37,443 nucleotides of DNA, taken from the NCBI GenBank assembly GCA_002898075.1, contig BDSV01000207.1:1-37443 (forward strand). Direction: 5' to 3'. The stretch's first letter is position 1. Each line of letters begins with the position of its first letter. A program made the translations under genes and the position numbers. The notes below the pieces were generated by a model. The model made no database searches and was not told the DNA's origin. It saw nothing but the letters and a program-made list of their open reading frames with translations. Below, piece by piece: positions 7,837 through 15,237 of the stretch. The DNA is from a bacterium BMS3Abin03. Its GTDB lineage: Bacteria > Bacteroidota > Ignavibacteria > Ignavibacteriales > Ignavibacteriaceae.

Positions 7837-10800
7837 CTATTCGGGAGTATTTTCCTTTTGAAGCGCTTCATAATATTTAATAATCAATTCTTCATAATCT
7901 TTTGTGTAGCCCTCTCCCATTGCTCTTTTCAATTCATCAATAATTTTCTTTTTATCTCCTTCTTCCGATAAGTTAATTTCACCGGGAGATTTTCGCACAT
8001 AATTTTCGCCAGTCTGCGATTTTCTTTCCTTCTCAAAATCTCTTTCATTTATCGAGCGTTGAGCATCAAGCAGTTTTGATAAAATACGCTCCTGCTTTTG
8101 TACCAGCTTATCATCCAGCTTATCGGTTTGCATGTTAGTGATAACTTCCTGCATTTCTTTTAAAACATTGTCCAGGTTTGCCGGTAATTTTTTAGATTCA
8201 CCCGAAACTTTTGCTTCTTCATTAAGCTGTTCCAGTGATTTTCTTATAAGATTTTGCTGCTGTGTAAGCCGTTGTAACTGCGCTTGCTGCTGCGGAGATA
8301 ATTTGCCCTGCTGCATCTGCTGTAACATCTGCGTTAGATTATTTAAATTCATTTGCTGCTGCGCCATTTGCTGAAGCTGCTGCATCATCGACATCATACC
8401 GCCGCCCTGACCACCGCCCTGCATCATTGCTTCCATCATTCCTTTCATCATAGATGCAGCTTTATTCAAATGCATCATTGCTTCACCCTGTGTAATCGCC
8501 GCAAACCCGCCGTTCCTGTTCTGCATCGACTGAATAGACCGTTGCATGCTTTTATTTGCATCGCCAAGTTCTTTACCCATTTCAGGTGTTATTGCAAATG
8601 TTTTTTGTGAAAGTTCAGACATTCGACCCATTATATTTGAAAGGTCTTGCTGAAGGTTTAACTGTTTCTCAGCATTTTGTTTGAAGGACGATGAATTAGG
8701 ATCAGAATTTTTGGTCTCATTCTTCAAATCCTCTTGCTTCTTCGAAAGAGTGAGCATGTTATCTAATATCTTCATCATATCAGTAAATGTCTGCATCTGA
8801 TTTTTCATCATCATCGAGTTTTTCATTTCCTGCAATTGCTGATTTAACCTGCTCATATTATTTGATAGCTGCTGCTGCTGCTGCATTGCGTTTTGCTTTT
8901 GATTCTGCCTGATATCCTTCGATGCTTGTTCAGACTTTTCCTGGTTTTTCTGCTTCTCAAAATCCTTCATCATCTTTTCAAGTTCTTCCTGAGGTGTATC
9001 TTCAACTTCATCCATTTTTTCATCGAGACTTTTCATTTCTTCGGAAAGATCATCGAGCTTCTTTGAGATTTCATTTTGCTTTCTGCTTAATTCATTTTGC
9101 TTCTCTTTGCCGGATAGATCACTATTCTCAGTTTGTTCTTTCAAATCGTTTTGTTCTGATGTCAATTCTTCCGTACGTTTAATTAATTCATCGACCTTTT
9201 GTTCAATTTGAATTTTCTTTAATAAATTCAATGTGCGTTCAATGCTTTTTTTAAACATTTCTTCGTCGAACTTTAAATTTTGCAGTGCCTGCTGCGTCAT
9301 CTCACGGTTCAACTGCTGAAGCACATTCCTCAACTGTTCCATTGCTTTCTTCATCTCCCCGCTTGTCATCTGATCCATCAGCTTCTGAAGCTCCATATAT
9401 TTTTCCAGCGTTTCTTCAGAAAGCAAATTATTTTCCTGCAGTTTGTTTTGCATTTCCTGAAGTTTTTCACCAGCATCATCGACCTTCTCTTGCAACTGTT
9501 TAAATTTTTCTAATGCGTTCTCAAGTTTTTCTTTTTCCTCCCAGCTAAGTTTCTTCTGATCTTTTTTCATTTCCTGGTCAATATCCTTGAGAGTTTTCTC
9601 AAGTTCTTCCGCTTCTTTTAAAGTCTGTTCAAGCTCGGTTTCTGTTTCTTTGTGAACCTGGTCTGCACCGGCAAGTATTTCTTCCAGTGAGGGAACCCTA
9701 ACCGTAAAAACGGATGTCTTAGCCGATTTTGGACCGTTGATGTTATCATTATCGAATACTTCGAGGTAATAGCTTATTGCATCGTCCACTGCCGGATTTA
9801 ACTGAGATAAATTCCAAATATAATTCACATCATTCTCTTTTGTTTTTTTATCAATTGCTATCTCGATCTGCCTGAACTTTTTCTGCGGCGATTCATAACG
9901 CGATGCAGATAACCTGTAATGAAGAATTAATTTCGAAAAACCGTAATCGTCCAAAATCTTTGCAATCAAGTTTACCCGGTTATCATTGGCAAGCGGAATG
10001 TTCATATTCGGAGCGATCATCTCAATAGACGGATAGTTATCCAATAATGCATGCACCTGGTAAGTAATCGGCGATAAATTTATATTATTGCTCTTATCTA
10101 CCAATCTTATTTTATAATTATTATCCTTTTTGATGACAAACTTCCCAGCGGCTTTATTACCCGATAAATCAAGACTGGTTTTAGTTGAATCGTCAAATTC
10201 AAGATATGCATCACTCAGCATTTTTGTAGATGACAAATCGATTAAAACTTTAGTTCCCACTAAAGAAGTAACATTGCCGTTATCTTTCTGAAATATTTTA
10301 TTTAATCCGGAATAAGCCGGCGGAGTAATTTCAACATCAAGTGTTTTAACTATCGGTCTGTCAACTACTTTTACAACGAATTCATCACTTTGTATATCAT
10401 CCGCAGTTGCAAAGTAATTAAATGAAGACCTGACCGAAGATAATACCAGATTAAAATGCCCGCTTGAATCTTCGCTTACTTTTTTAAGCACATACTCTGC
10501 CTGGTCTTCTCTTTTTATTCCGACAAATAATTCCGCTGGCATATCGCCGTCAACGGTAACTGTAATTAAAACGTCATCACCTTTTGTTATTTCAACATTT
10601 CCCGGTGAAACATTAAAACTGAACTTTGGCGGTTCAATAAATTCTTTATCATAATTTATTAAACGGTAGGAAGCGCCCCTCAATCCTGGTACAAAAGAGA
10701 ACAATCCCGCCGTCAGGAAAATTATTGCAGCAACATAAATCAGAAAACTTTTTGCCTTCTTAAAATTAACTATAGACTCGAATGAAATATTTTGAGCCCG

Positions 10801-11226
10801 TTCATATATATTCTTAAATGCGGCGTCGATTAAACCGGAAGAATAAATTTTCTTATTGCGTGATCCGGATAACAACTGCATCGCATTCAGCAGGTCATCC
10901 TTTAATTGCGGAAAATGTTTCCCCACCTTTTCAGCCGTCTGGAAATAAGATTCATTACGTAACAATCCGAAATATCTTAGAACAGGTATAAATAAAAAGT
11001 AAACAATCGTAACTACAATTAAGGCGACCGATAAATAAAACAGAACTGTTCGTACGGTTGAATTCAGATTAGCAGCCAATTCTATTAAAGAAAAAAGTAT
11101 GAATACAGATAACACAATTATAACAGAAAACTGCAAACCTATTACAGCAAGCCGGATGGATTCTTTTTTACAAAGCTTCTCTAACTTTTCTAATATTCTT
11201 TTGTAATATTTTGATTCGGTTCCCAT
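7837..11226 (-). CDS. DUF4175 family membrane protein with long coiled coil
   Basis: I place the start at the ATG at 11226 (MGTESKYYKRILEK, 1129 aa), 32 codons inside the track ORF. The extra N-terminus overlaps the upstream gene, and the TAATG junction is a classic coupled start. Three N-terminal membrane segments (about residues 27-50, 58-86, 158-180) precede beta-rich Ig-like regions (about 190-545). A very long Glu/Lys/Gln-rich coiled coil follows, with Met/Gln/Gly-rich low complexity around 'MMQGGGQGGGMMSMMQQ'. This is the DUF4175 architecture, found in Bacteroidota-type genomes near BatA/DUF4159 genes. Biochemical function is unknown; the layout suggests a large envelope-anchored scaffold. 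It forms an operon with the DUF4159 gene. Confidence 0.88.
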   Translation of the reverse strand: MGTESKYYKRILEKLEKLCKKESIRLAVIGLQFSVIIVLSVFILFSLIELAANLNSTVRTVLFYLSVALIVVTIVYFLFIPVLRYFGLLRNESYFQTAEKVGKHFPQLKDDLLNAMQLLSGSRNKKIYSSGLIDAAFKNIYERAQNISFESIVNFKKAKSFLIYVAAIIFLTAGLFSFVPGLRGASYRLINYDKEFIEPPKFSFNVSPGNVEITKGDDVLITVTVDGDMPAELFVGIKREDQAEYVLKKVSEDSSGHFNLVLSSVRSSFNYFATADDIQSDEFVVKVVDRPIVKTLDVEITPPAYSGLNKIFQKDNGNVTSLVGTKVLIDLSSTKMLSDAYLEFDDSTKTSLDLSGNKAAGKFVIKKDNNYKIRLVDKSNNINLSPITYQVHALLDNYPSIEMIAPNMNIPLANDNRVNLIAKILDDYGFSKLILHYRLSASRYESPQKKFRQIEIAIDKKTKENDVNYIWNLSQLNPAVDDAISYYLEVFDNDNINGPKSAKTSVFTVRVPSLEEILAGADQVHKETETELEQTLKEAEELEKTLKDIDQEMKKDQKKLSWEEKEKLENALEKFKQLQEKVDDAGEKLQEMQNKLQENNLLSEETLEKYMELQKLMDQMTSGEMKKAMEQLRNVLQQLNREMTQQALQNLKFDEEMFKKSIERTLNLLKKIQIEQKVDELIKRTEELTSEQNDLKEQTENSDLSGKEKQNELSRKQNEISKKLDDLSEEMKSLDEKMDEVEDTPQEELEKMMKDFEKQKNQEKSEQASKDIRQNQKQNAMQQQQQLSNNMSRLNQQLQEMKNSMMMKNQMQTFTDMMKILDNMLTLSKKQEDLKNETKNSDPNSSSFKQNAEKQLNLQQDLSNIMGRMSELSQKTFAITPEMGKELGDANKSMQRSIQSMQNRNGGFAAITQGEAMMHLNKAASMMKGMMEAMMQGGGQGGGMMSMMQQLQQMAQQQMNLNNLTQMLQQMQQGKLSPQQQAQLQRLTQQQNLIRKSLEQLNEEAKVSGESKKLPANLDNVLKEMQEVITNMQTDKLDDKLVQKQERILSKLLDAQRSINERDFEKERKSQTGENYVRKSPGEINLSEEGDKKKIIDELKRAMGEGYTKDYEELIIKYYEALQKENTPE

Positions 11227-11885
11227 TACTGCGTCAACGCCCAAACTACTATGTTTGTCCCAAACTTTAATGCCTCTTCCCTTTTTTCCGGCGGATCGTT
11301 GTGCACTCTTGCATCTGCCCAACCGTCGCTCGGGTTCGATTCGTAAGTGTAATAAACTGCGAGCCGGTTGTTTACAAAAATTCCAAAACCCTGTGCCGGT
11401 TTTCCATTATGCTTATGCGTTTTCGGAGGACCGTTTTCAAAACTGAAAACAACATTGTACAAACCATAATTAAACGGCAGCTCAACAAAATCTTTTTCGG
11501 GAAAGATTTTTTTCATCTCCCGTCGGGCTGCTTTATCCAAACCGTAATCATCATCGATATAAAGGAAGCCGCCGTTTTCAAGATAGAGCCGTAACCTTTT
11601 TGCCTCTTCGTTAGAAAACACAATATTTCCATGCCCTGTAAGAAAAAGAAAGGGATAACCAAAAATCTCATCGGAATTAATATCTACAAACCGGTATTCA
11701 GAATCTACTTTTATGTTAGTGTTTTTATTTATAAAGTTTAACAGGTTAACCTCGGCTGACGGATCGTTATACCAATCGCCGCCGCCGTTATACTTTAATC
11801 GTGCAATTTTAAAACCCGTATCGACTTGCGGATACAAATTAACCGTAAGCAAAAGTACAAATATTATGTTAATAACTCTTTTCAT
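11226..11885 (-). CDS. DUF4159 domain-containing secreted protein
   Basis: 219 aa with a signal peptide (MKRVINIIFVLLLTVNLYPQ). The body matches DUF4159: FKIARLKYNGGGDWYNDP near the start, the strand FLFLTGHGNIVF, the acidic GGFLYIDDDYG motif, and the C-terminal AYYTYESNPSDGW-like region before FGTNIVVWALTQ. The fold is thought to resemble a glutamine-amidotransferase-like or ThuA-like domain without a known reaction. It is upstream of and 1 bp overlapped by DUF4175. These families commonly occur with BatA/VWA and MoxR genes; here the BatA gene lies about 9 kb away at 20603-22711. Function not established. Confidence 0.87.
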   Translation of the reverse strand: MKRVINIIFVLLLTVNLYPQVDTGFKIARLKYNGGGDWYNDPSAEVNLLNFINKNTNIKVDSEYRFVDINSDEIFGYPFLFLTGHGNIVFSNEEAKRLRLYLENGGFLYIDDDYGLDKAARREMKKIFPEKDFVELPFNYGLYNVVFSFENGPPKTHKHNGKPAQGFGIFVNNRLAVYYTYESNPSDGWADARVHNDPPEKREEALKFGTNIVVWALTQ

Positions 11886-11996
11886 AACGTGTGGAAATAT
11901 ATTCAGTGATTATTCTAATAGCAATTTACAAATAAAGTGATGATGAAAAATTGTAATTTTATATATTGGTTAAAATGAAAATAGGAAATAATAAAA

Positions 11997-12467
11997 GTGT
12001 CAAAGAAATACTGGCTTTTCAAAACAGAACCGAATGCTTTTTCAATTGATGATCTGGCAAAGAGTCCTGGTAAGAGAACATACTGGGATGGTGTAAGAAA
12101 TTACCAGGCGCGTAACTTCATCCGCGATGATATGCGAAAAGGAGACTACGTTTTGTTTTATCACAGCAATACTAACTCGCTTGCAGTAGTCGGTTATTGC
12201 GAAATTGTTAAAGAAGCATATCCCGATCACACTCAGTTTGATCCAGATAACAAACATTTTGATCCATCGGCAACACAAAAAGAACCGCGCTGGTTTATGG
12301 TTGATATTAAGCTAATAAAGAAATTTAAAAAGCCCGTTACGTTGAAAGAGATAAAAGCAAATCCAAAGCTTAAAAATATGCGGCTAATTCAGAGAGGCAA
12401 CAGATTATCGGTTATGCCGATTACCAAAGAAGAGTTTGATGAGATTTTGAAGATGGGAATGCAATAA
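11997..12467 (+). CDS. EVE domain-containing protein
   Basis: A 156-aa single-domain EVE protein (PUA-like fold). Typical motifs are KYWLFKTEP at the N-terminus, YWDGVRNYQARNFIRDDM, GDYVLFYHSN, the VVGYCEIV strand and the C-terminal RLSVMPIT. EVE domains are known as readers of modified bases and occur both as housekeeping proteins and in restriction or defence contexts. The start is GTG at 11997; the ATG at 11975 is out of frame. The next gene (DUF3800) follows closely on the same strand. A decayed second copy of this gene's 3' third lies at 13440-13606, on the other side of DUF3800, which suggests recombination at this locus. Confidence 0.92.
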   Translation: MSKKYWLFKTEPNAFSIDDLAKSPGKRTYWDGVRNYQARNFIRDDMRKGDYVLFYHSNTNSLAVVGYCEIVKEAYPDHTQFDPDNKHFDPSATQKEPRWFMVDIKLIKKFKKPVTLKEIKANPKLKNMRLIQRGNRLSVMPITKEEFDEILKMGMQ

Positions 12468-12545
12468 ATTTTATCCGGGATATTGACAAACAAAAAGGGG
12501 AAATCTCAAGTTAGAATTTTTAAAAGTAAAATTGTGGATATATTA

Positions 12546-13361
12546 ATGAGTAAACAGAAACCGATTGAATTTTATCATAGGTTTTTAGATGAAGCTGGAG
12601 ATACTACCTTCTTTGGCAAAGGTAAAATCCCAACTGTTGGAAAAGTAGATGGTGTAAGTCTTAGTTTCATTTTAGGTATGGTAAAATTTAAGAAGCCTTT
12701 ACAGGAAATACGAAATAATATCATAACACTTCAGAAAGAAGTTGAAAACGATGAATATTTAAAAGAAATTCCAAGTATTCGAAAGAAAAAAGGTAAAGGA
12801 GGGTTTTTCTTTCATGCAAAAGATGATGTTGCAGAGGTTAGAGAGAAATTTTATAAATATATTAAAACTATAGATTTTAGTTTTGAAGCTGTTGTTGGTA
12901 GAAAAATTTACCAGATATTCGCTAATAAGCATAATTCAAAAGAAGCTGAATTCTACGCTGATTTGCTCTCTCATTTAATAAAAAATAAATTTGAACTTGG
13001 TGGAAAACTTATTTTGAACATTTCTCAACGAGGGAAGTCGACAAAAAATCAAAATTTAATGAAAGCTATGGAAACTGCTCGTAAAAGATTCCAACTAGTA
13101 AGACCAGATAAGGATGCTGTAACAGATTTTGTTTTCAATATTCAATATCCAACAACAGAACCATTACTTACAATTCCGGATTATATTTGCTGGGCAGTAC
13201 AACGTGTTTTTGAAAGGGGAGAAACAAGATATTACAATTTTATAGAAGAAAAAATTTCACTTATTATTGATTTGTATGACAGTGAGAAATACAAAGGAAA
13301 TAAAAACTATTACAATCACAAGAATAAATTAACATCCAAAAACAAATTAAGCCCGCCTTAA
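12546..13361 (+). CDS. DUF3800 domain-containing protein
   Basis: The track ORF begins at a TTG (12483). I prefer the ATG at 12546 (MSKQKPIEFYHRFLDEAGD, 271 aa), which puts the family motif near the N-terminus. DUF3800 hallmarks are LDEAGD (residues 14-19), FFFHAKDDV with a following basic VREKF segment (about 87-102), and the late acidic motif PDYICWAVQRVFERG (211-225). The spaced acidic residues fit an RNase H-like nuclease fold, which is inference. DUF3800 genes are common in mobile and defence-rich regions. The gene is strongly A-rich and lies between an intact EVE gene and an EVE remnant, so it is probably part of an acquired cassette. The last codons form the left arm of the structured repeat at 13345-13423. 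Confidence 0.85.
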   Translation: MSKQKPIEFYHRFLDEAGDTTFFGKGKIPTVGKVDGVSLSFILGMVKFKKPLQEIRNNIITLQKEVENDEYLKEIPSIRKKKGKGGFFFHAKDDVAEVREKFYKYIKTIDFSFEAVVGRKIYQIFANKHNSKEAEFYADLLSHLIKNKFELGGKLILNISQRGKSTKNQNLMKAMETARKRFQLVRPDKDAVTDFVFNIQYPTTEPLLTIPDYICWAVQRVFERGETRYYNFIEEKISLIIDLYDSEKYKGNKNYYNHKNKLTSKNKLSPP

Positions 13362-13423
13362 AACTATTCCGATTACTCGGAAAACGACGTGAAGTCGACG
13401 TTCATAATAAGGTAGGCTTAATT
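13345..13423 (+). repeat. Structured inverted repeat (three-way junction), 79 bp
   Basis: Outer arms AATTAAGCCCGCCTTA (13345-13360) and TAAGGTAGGCTTAATT (13408-13423) pair over 16 bp with one mismatch and one G-T wobble. Inside are two hairpins: TTCCG-attact-CGGAA (13367-13382) and AACGaCG-tgaagt-CGaCGTT (13383-13402). The left arm overlaps the last codons of DUF3800. No T-run follows, so it is not a simple terminator. It may be a REP-like mobile repeat or an RNA structure. Confidence 0.7.
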
Positions 13424-13439
13424 CTCTATTGAACATAAT

Positions 13440-13606
13440 TATTTCTACTACTATTGTCAAGAAATTTAATAAGCCAATTACTTTAAACCAGATAAAAGAA
13501 AAATCCAAAGCTTAAAAATATGCGGTTAATTCAGAGGGGCAACAGGTTATCTGTTATGCCGATCACAAAGAAAGAATGGGATGAGATTTTGAAGATGGGG
13601 AAGTAA
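13440..13606 (+). pseudogene. Decayed 3' fragment of a second EVE gene
   Basis: Translation gives TIVKKFNKPITLNQIKEKSK, then a +1 frameshift (an extra A in the ATAAAAGAAAAATCC stretch), then LKNMRLIQRGNRLSVMPIT followed by KKEWDEILKMGK and a stop. This matches the last third of the intact EVE protein, with scattered nucleotide differences. It is a paralogous or displaced-allele remnant, not a tandem error-free duplicate. The 5' two thirds are absent. Confidence 0.85.
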
Positions 13607-13623
13607 TGTCATTTTATTTTCAT

Positions 13624-13691
13624 TGTCATTCCGCACTTGATGCGGAATCTCCCTATTCACAAATGAGATTCCCGCTTTCGCTGGAATGACA
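13624..13691. repeat. GTCATTCC-type inverted repeat, 68 bp
   Basis: TGTCATTCCGCACTTGATGC...GGAATCTC pairs with GAGATTCCCGC...GGAATGACA: ends TGTCATTCC/GGAATGACA and inner GGAATCTC/GAGATTCC. This end sequence is a widespread small palindromic repeat in bacteria and recurs inside 23838-23966. It lies between convergent genes. Confidence 0.75.
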
Positions 13692-13705
13692 CATATGAAT
13701 GGTCT

Positions 13706-14515
13706 TTAAATTTTTTTCGCCTTAATCGAAAACATCATCGGGATAATATCTTCCATTCCTTTTATTCTCCAAAAACCATCTTCGCCTTTTACTGTGTTAG
13801 GAAAAACATTATAAACACTAAAAGGAAATTCGTGAAAAAATTCAATCTGCAAACCGTTTTCTATCAGGGAATTTATTACTTCGCTTAACGGATGATTCCA
13901 GCCATATTGTATTTGTTTAAGCAGAGCGTCCATATCGGCGTAAGTACCTTCTGCTTCTTCCTTAATTTCGCCAAGATTGAAATAAGAATATTTAAATTCC
14001 TTGAATTCATCATCAAACATCCAGAGCATGGTATGGAAATCAACGATATAAAATACTCCGCTATGTTTAAGGTAGCGGGAAATTAATCTTCCCCACTCTT
14101 TCAAATCGGGCAGCCAGCCGATTGTACCGTAAGAAGTGAACACAATATCAAATTGCTCGTTGAGATGCTGTTCAATATCATAAATATTTGCGCAGATAAA
14201 TTTTGCATCGAGGTTTAATTCATCATTTAAAGATTGCGCTGTTTTAATTGCTTCATCTGAGAAATCAATACCCGTTACCTTTGCGCCGAGTCTTGCCCAG
14301 GAAAGAGAATCCTGCCCGAAATGGCATTGCAGGTGCAGCATTGTTTTATCTTTCACGCTACCGACTTCATCGAGTTCAATAAACTTTAAAGAAGAATTAC
14401 CTTTTTTAAAACCTTCAATATCATAAAGAGATGATTTTAGATGGAACGGTGTTTTATTGTTCCACGCCTTTTTATTTGTTTCGAAAAATTTATTAAACTC
14501 TTTCTGTGTGCTCAT
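13706..14515 (-). CDS. Class I SAM-dependent methyltransferase
   Basis: 269 aa. Motif I is MLHLQCHFGQDSLSWARLGA (about residues 79-98), followed by the acidic end of strand 2 (VTGIDFSDEAI), CANIYD (motif III position) and the FDIVFTSYGTIGWLPDL motif IV region, then the ISRYLKHSGVFYIVDFH strand. The HFG variant of the glycine loop and the TSYGTIGWL motif are typical of an uncharacterised methyltransferase group seen in many bacteria. Substrate unknown. It is the last minus-strand gene before the EVE/DUF3800 locus and is separated from the upstream membrane-protein gene by a terminator hairpin, so it probably has its own promoter. Confidence 0.88.
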   Translation of the reverse strand: MSTQKEFNKFFETNKKAWNNKTPFHLKSSLYDIEGFKKGNSSLKFIELDEVGSVKDKTMLHLQCHFGQDSLSWARLGAKVTGIDFSDEAIKTAQSLNDELNLDAKFICANIYDIEQHLNEQFDIVFTSYGTIGWLPDLKEWGRLISRYLKHSGVFYIVDFHTMLWMFDDEFKEFKYSYFNLGEIKEEAEGTYADMDALLKQIQYGWNHPLSEVINSLIENGLQIEFFHEFPFSVYNVFPNTVKGEDGFWRIKGMEDIIPMMFSIKAKKI

Positions 14516-14545
14516 TCACTTTTCATTCATAATTGTTTCAAGTCA

Positions 14546-14578
14546 GTTAAAAAGATTCCGGTTTTTAAACCGGAATCT
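14546..14578 (-). terminator. Rho-independent terminator of the 14609-16886 gene set
   Basis: Perfect 12-bp stem AGATTCCGGTTT / AAACCGGAATCT (14553-14578). Read on the minus strand it is followed by TTTTT (CTTTTTAACTG), 30 bp after the stop at 14609. Confidence 0.75.
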
Positions 14579-14608
14579 CATTGAAGTATAGCGCCAAATA
14601 AAAACTAA

Positions 14609-15187
14609 TTATACAGATTGAGGTTGTGCTGTTGGTTTAATTCTCCATGCTAAAATCAATCCGGCTAAAAACCATGTAATACAGAAATCAATAACGGCAA
14701 CTATTGTGTAGCTTGTCGGGAAGTGCCACCAGTTCCATTCGATAAACGGACCGATAAATCCGGCGAACAACCCGAGCAGCGTAACAAAAATTACTCTTCG
14801 CCAAAAGGAAGGATTTTGCGCAAGTGTCATCATCAACAAGACACCAGCAATAAAGGCAGCAATAAAATTAATGATGAAACTTTTTATAAACAATGCTGGA
14901 TTCATCGGGTCAAATCCGGTAGGAGAATAAACCATAAAACTTACAACCGGACCGGCTTTAAATGTGTCCATCCATTCTTTCATTCCGGCATTGGTTTCTT
15001 CTTTGGGTTCACCGGGATAAGTATAAATTCCCGGATCATGTAATACGGCTTTCATATGTTCAATTTCAGTTATGTCCGGAAACTCTTTTATGTCTGTACT
15101 GTGCCATGACAAAACTGTCCACGAAATAAACATCCAGATAAATACTACAATTGCAGCAAGAAGAGAGGGGATTATTAATTGTTTCAT
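14609..15187 (-). CDS. Hypothetical four-helix membrane protein
   Basis: 192 aa, not assigned to a named family. Hydrophobic segments are at about residues 5-28, 104-124, 131-150 and 160-182. The loop of about 75 residues between the first two holds conserved-looking acidic, Trp and Pro residues (SWHSTDIKEFPDITEIEH). The topology suggests a soluble domain between helix 1 and a three-helix bundle. A strong Shine-Dalgarno (GGAGGTTGGT before ATG) supports the start. It lies 50 bp downstream of rmuC on the same strand and is followed by a terminator hairpin, so it is the last gene of that transcription unit. No functional inference. Confidence 0.8.
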   Translation of the reverse strand: MKQLIIPSLLAAIVVFIWMFISWTVLSWHSTDIKEFPDITEIEHMKAVLHDPGIYTYPGEPKEETNAGMKEWMDTFKAGPVVSFMVYSPTGFDPMNPALFIKSFIINFIAAFIAGVLLMMTLAQNPSFWRRVIFVTLLGLFAGFIGPFIEWNWWHFPTSYTIVAVIDFCITWFLAGLILAWRIKPTAQPQSV

Positions 15188-15237
15188 ACCAACCTCCTGA
15201 CGGTTTTAGTTTAATTCTTTCCCGAAGATATAATCAA

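Noticed and set aside
7620-7871. 83-aa ORF on the minus strand in the track
   Set aside because: It reads through repeat copy B and overlaps the DUF4175 3' end; sequence is low-complexity and has no family features.
8132-9513. Several plus-strand ORFs rich in Cys, His and Phe opposite DUF4175
   Set aside because: They are antisense shadows of the Gln/Met/Glu-rich coiled-coil codons.
11226-11322. Longer N-terminus of the DUF4175 ORF
   Set aside because: Those 32 codons lie in the DUF4159 gene in another frame; the TAATG junction at 11226 gives the better start before the first membrane helix.
13345-13423. Integron attC site
   Set aside because: The stems lack the RYYYAAC/GTTRRRY core boxes and no integrase is present.
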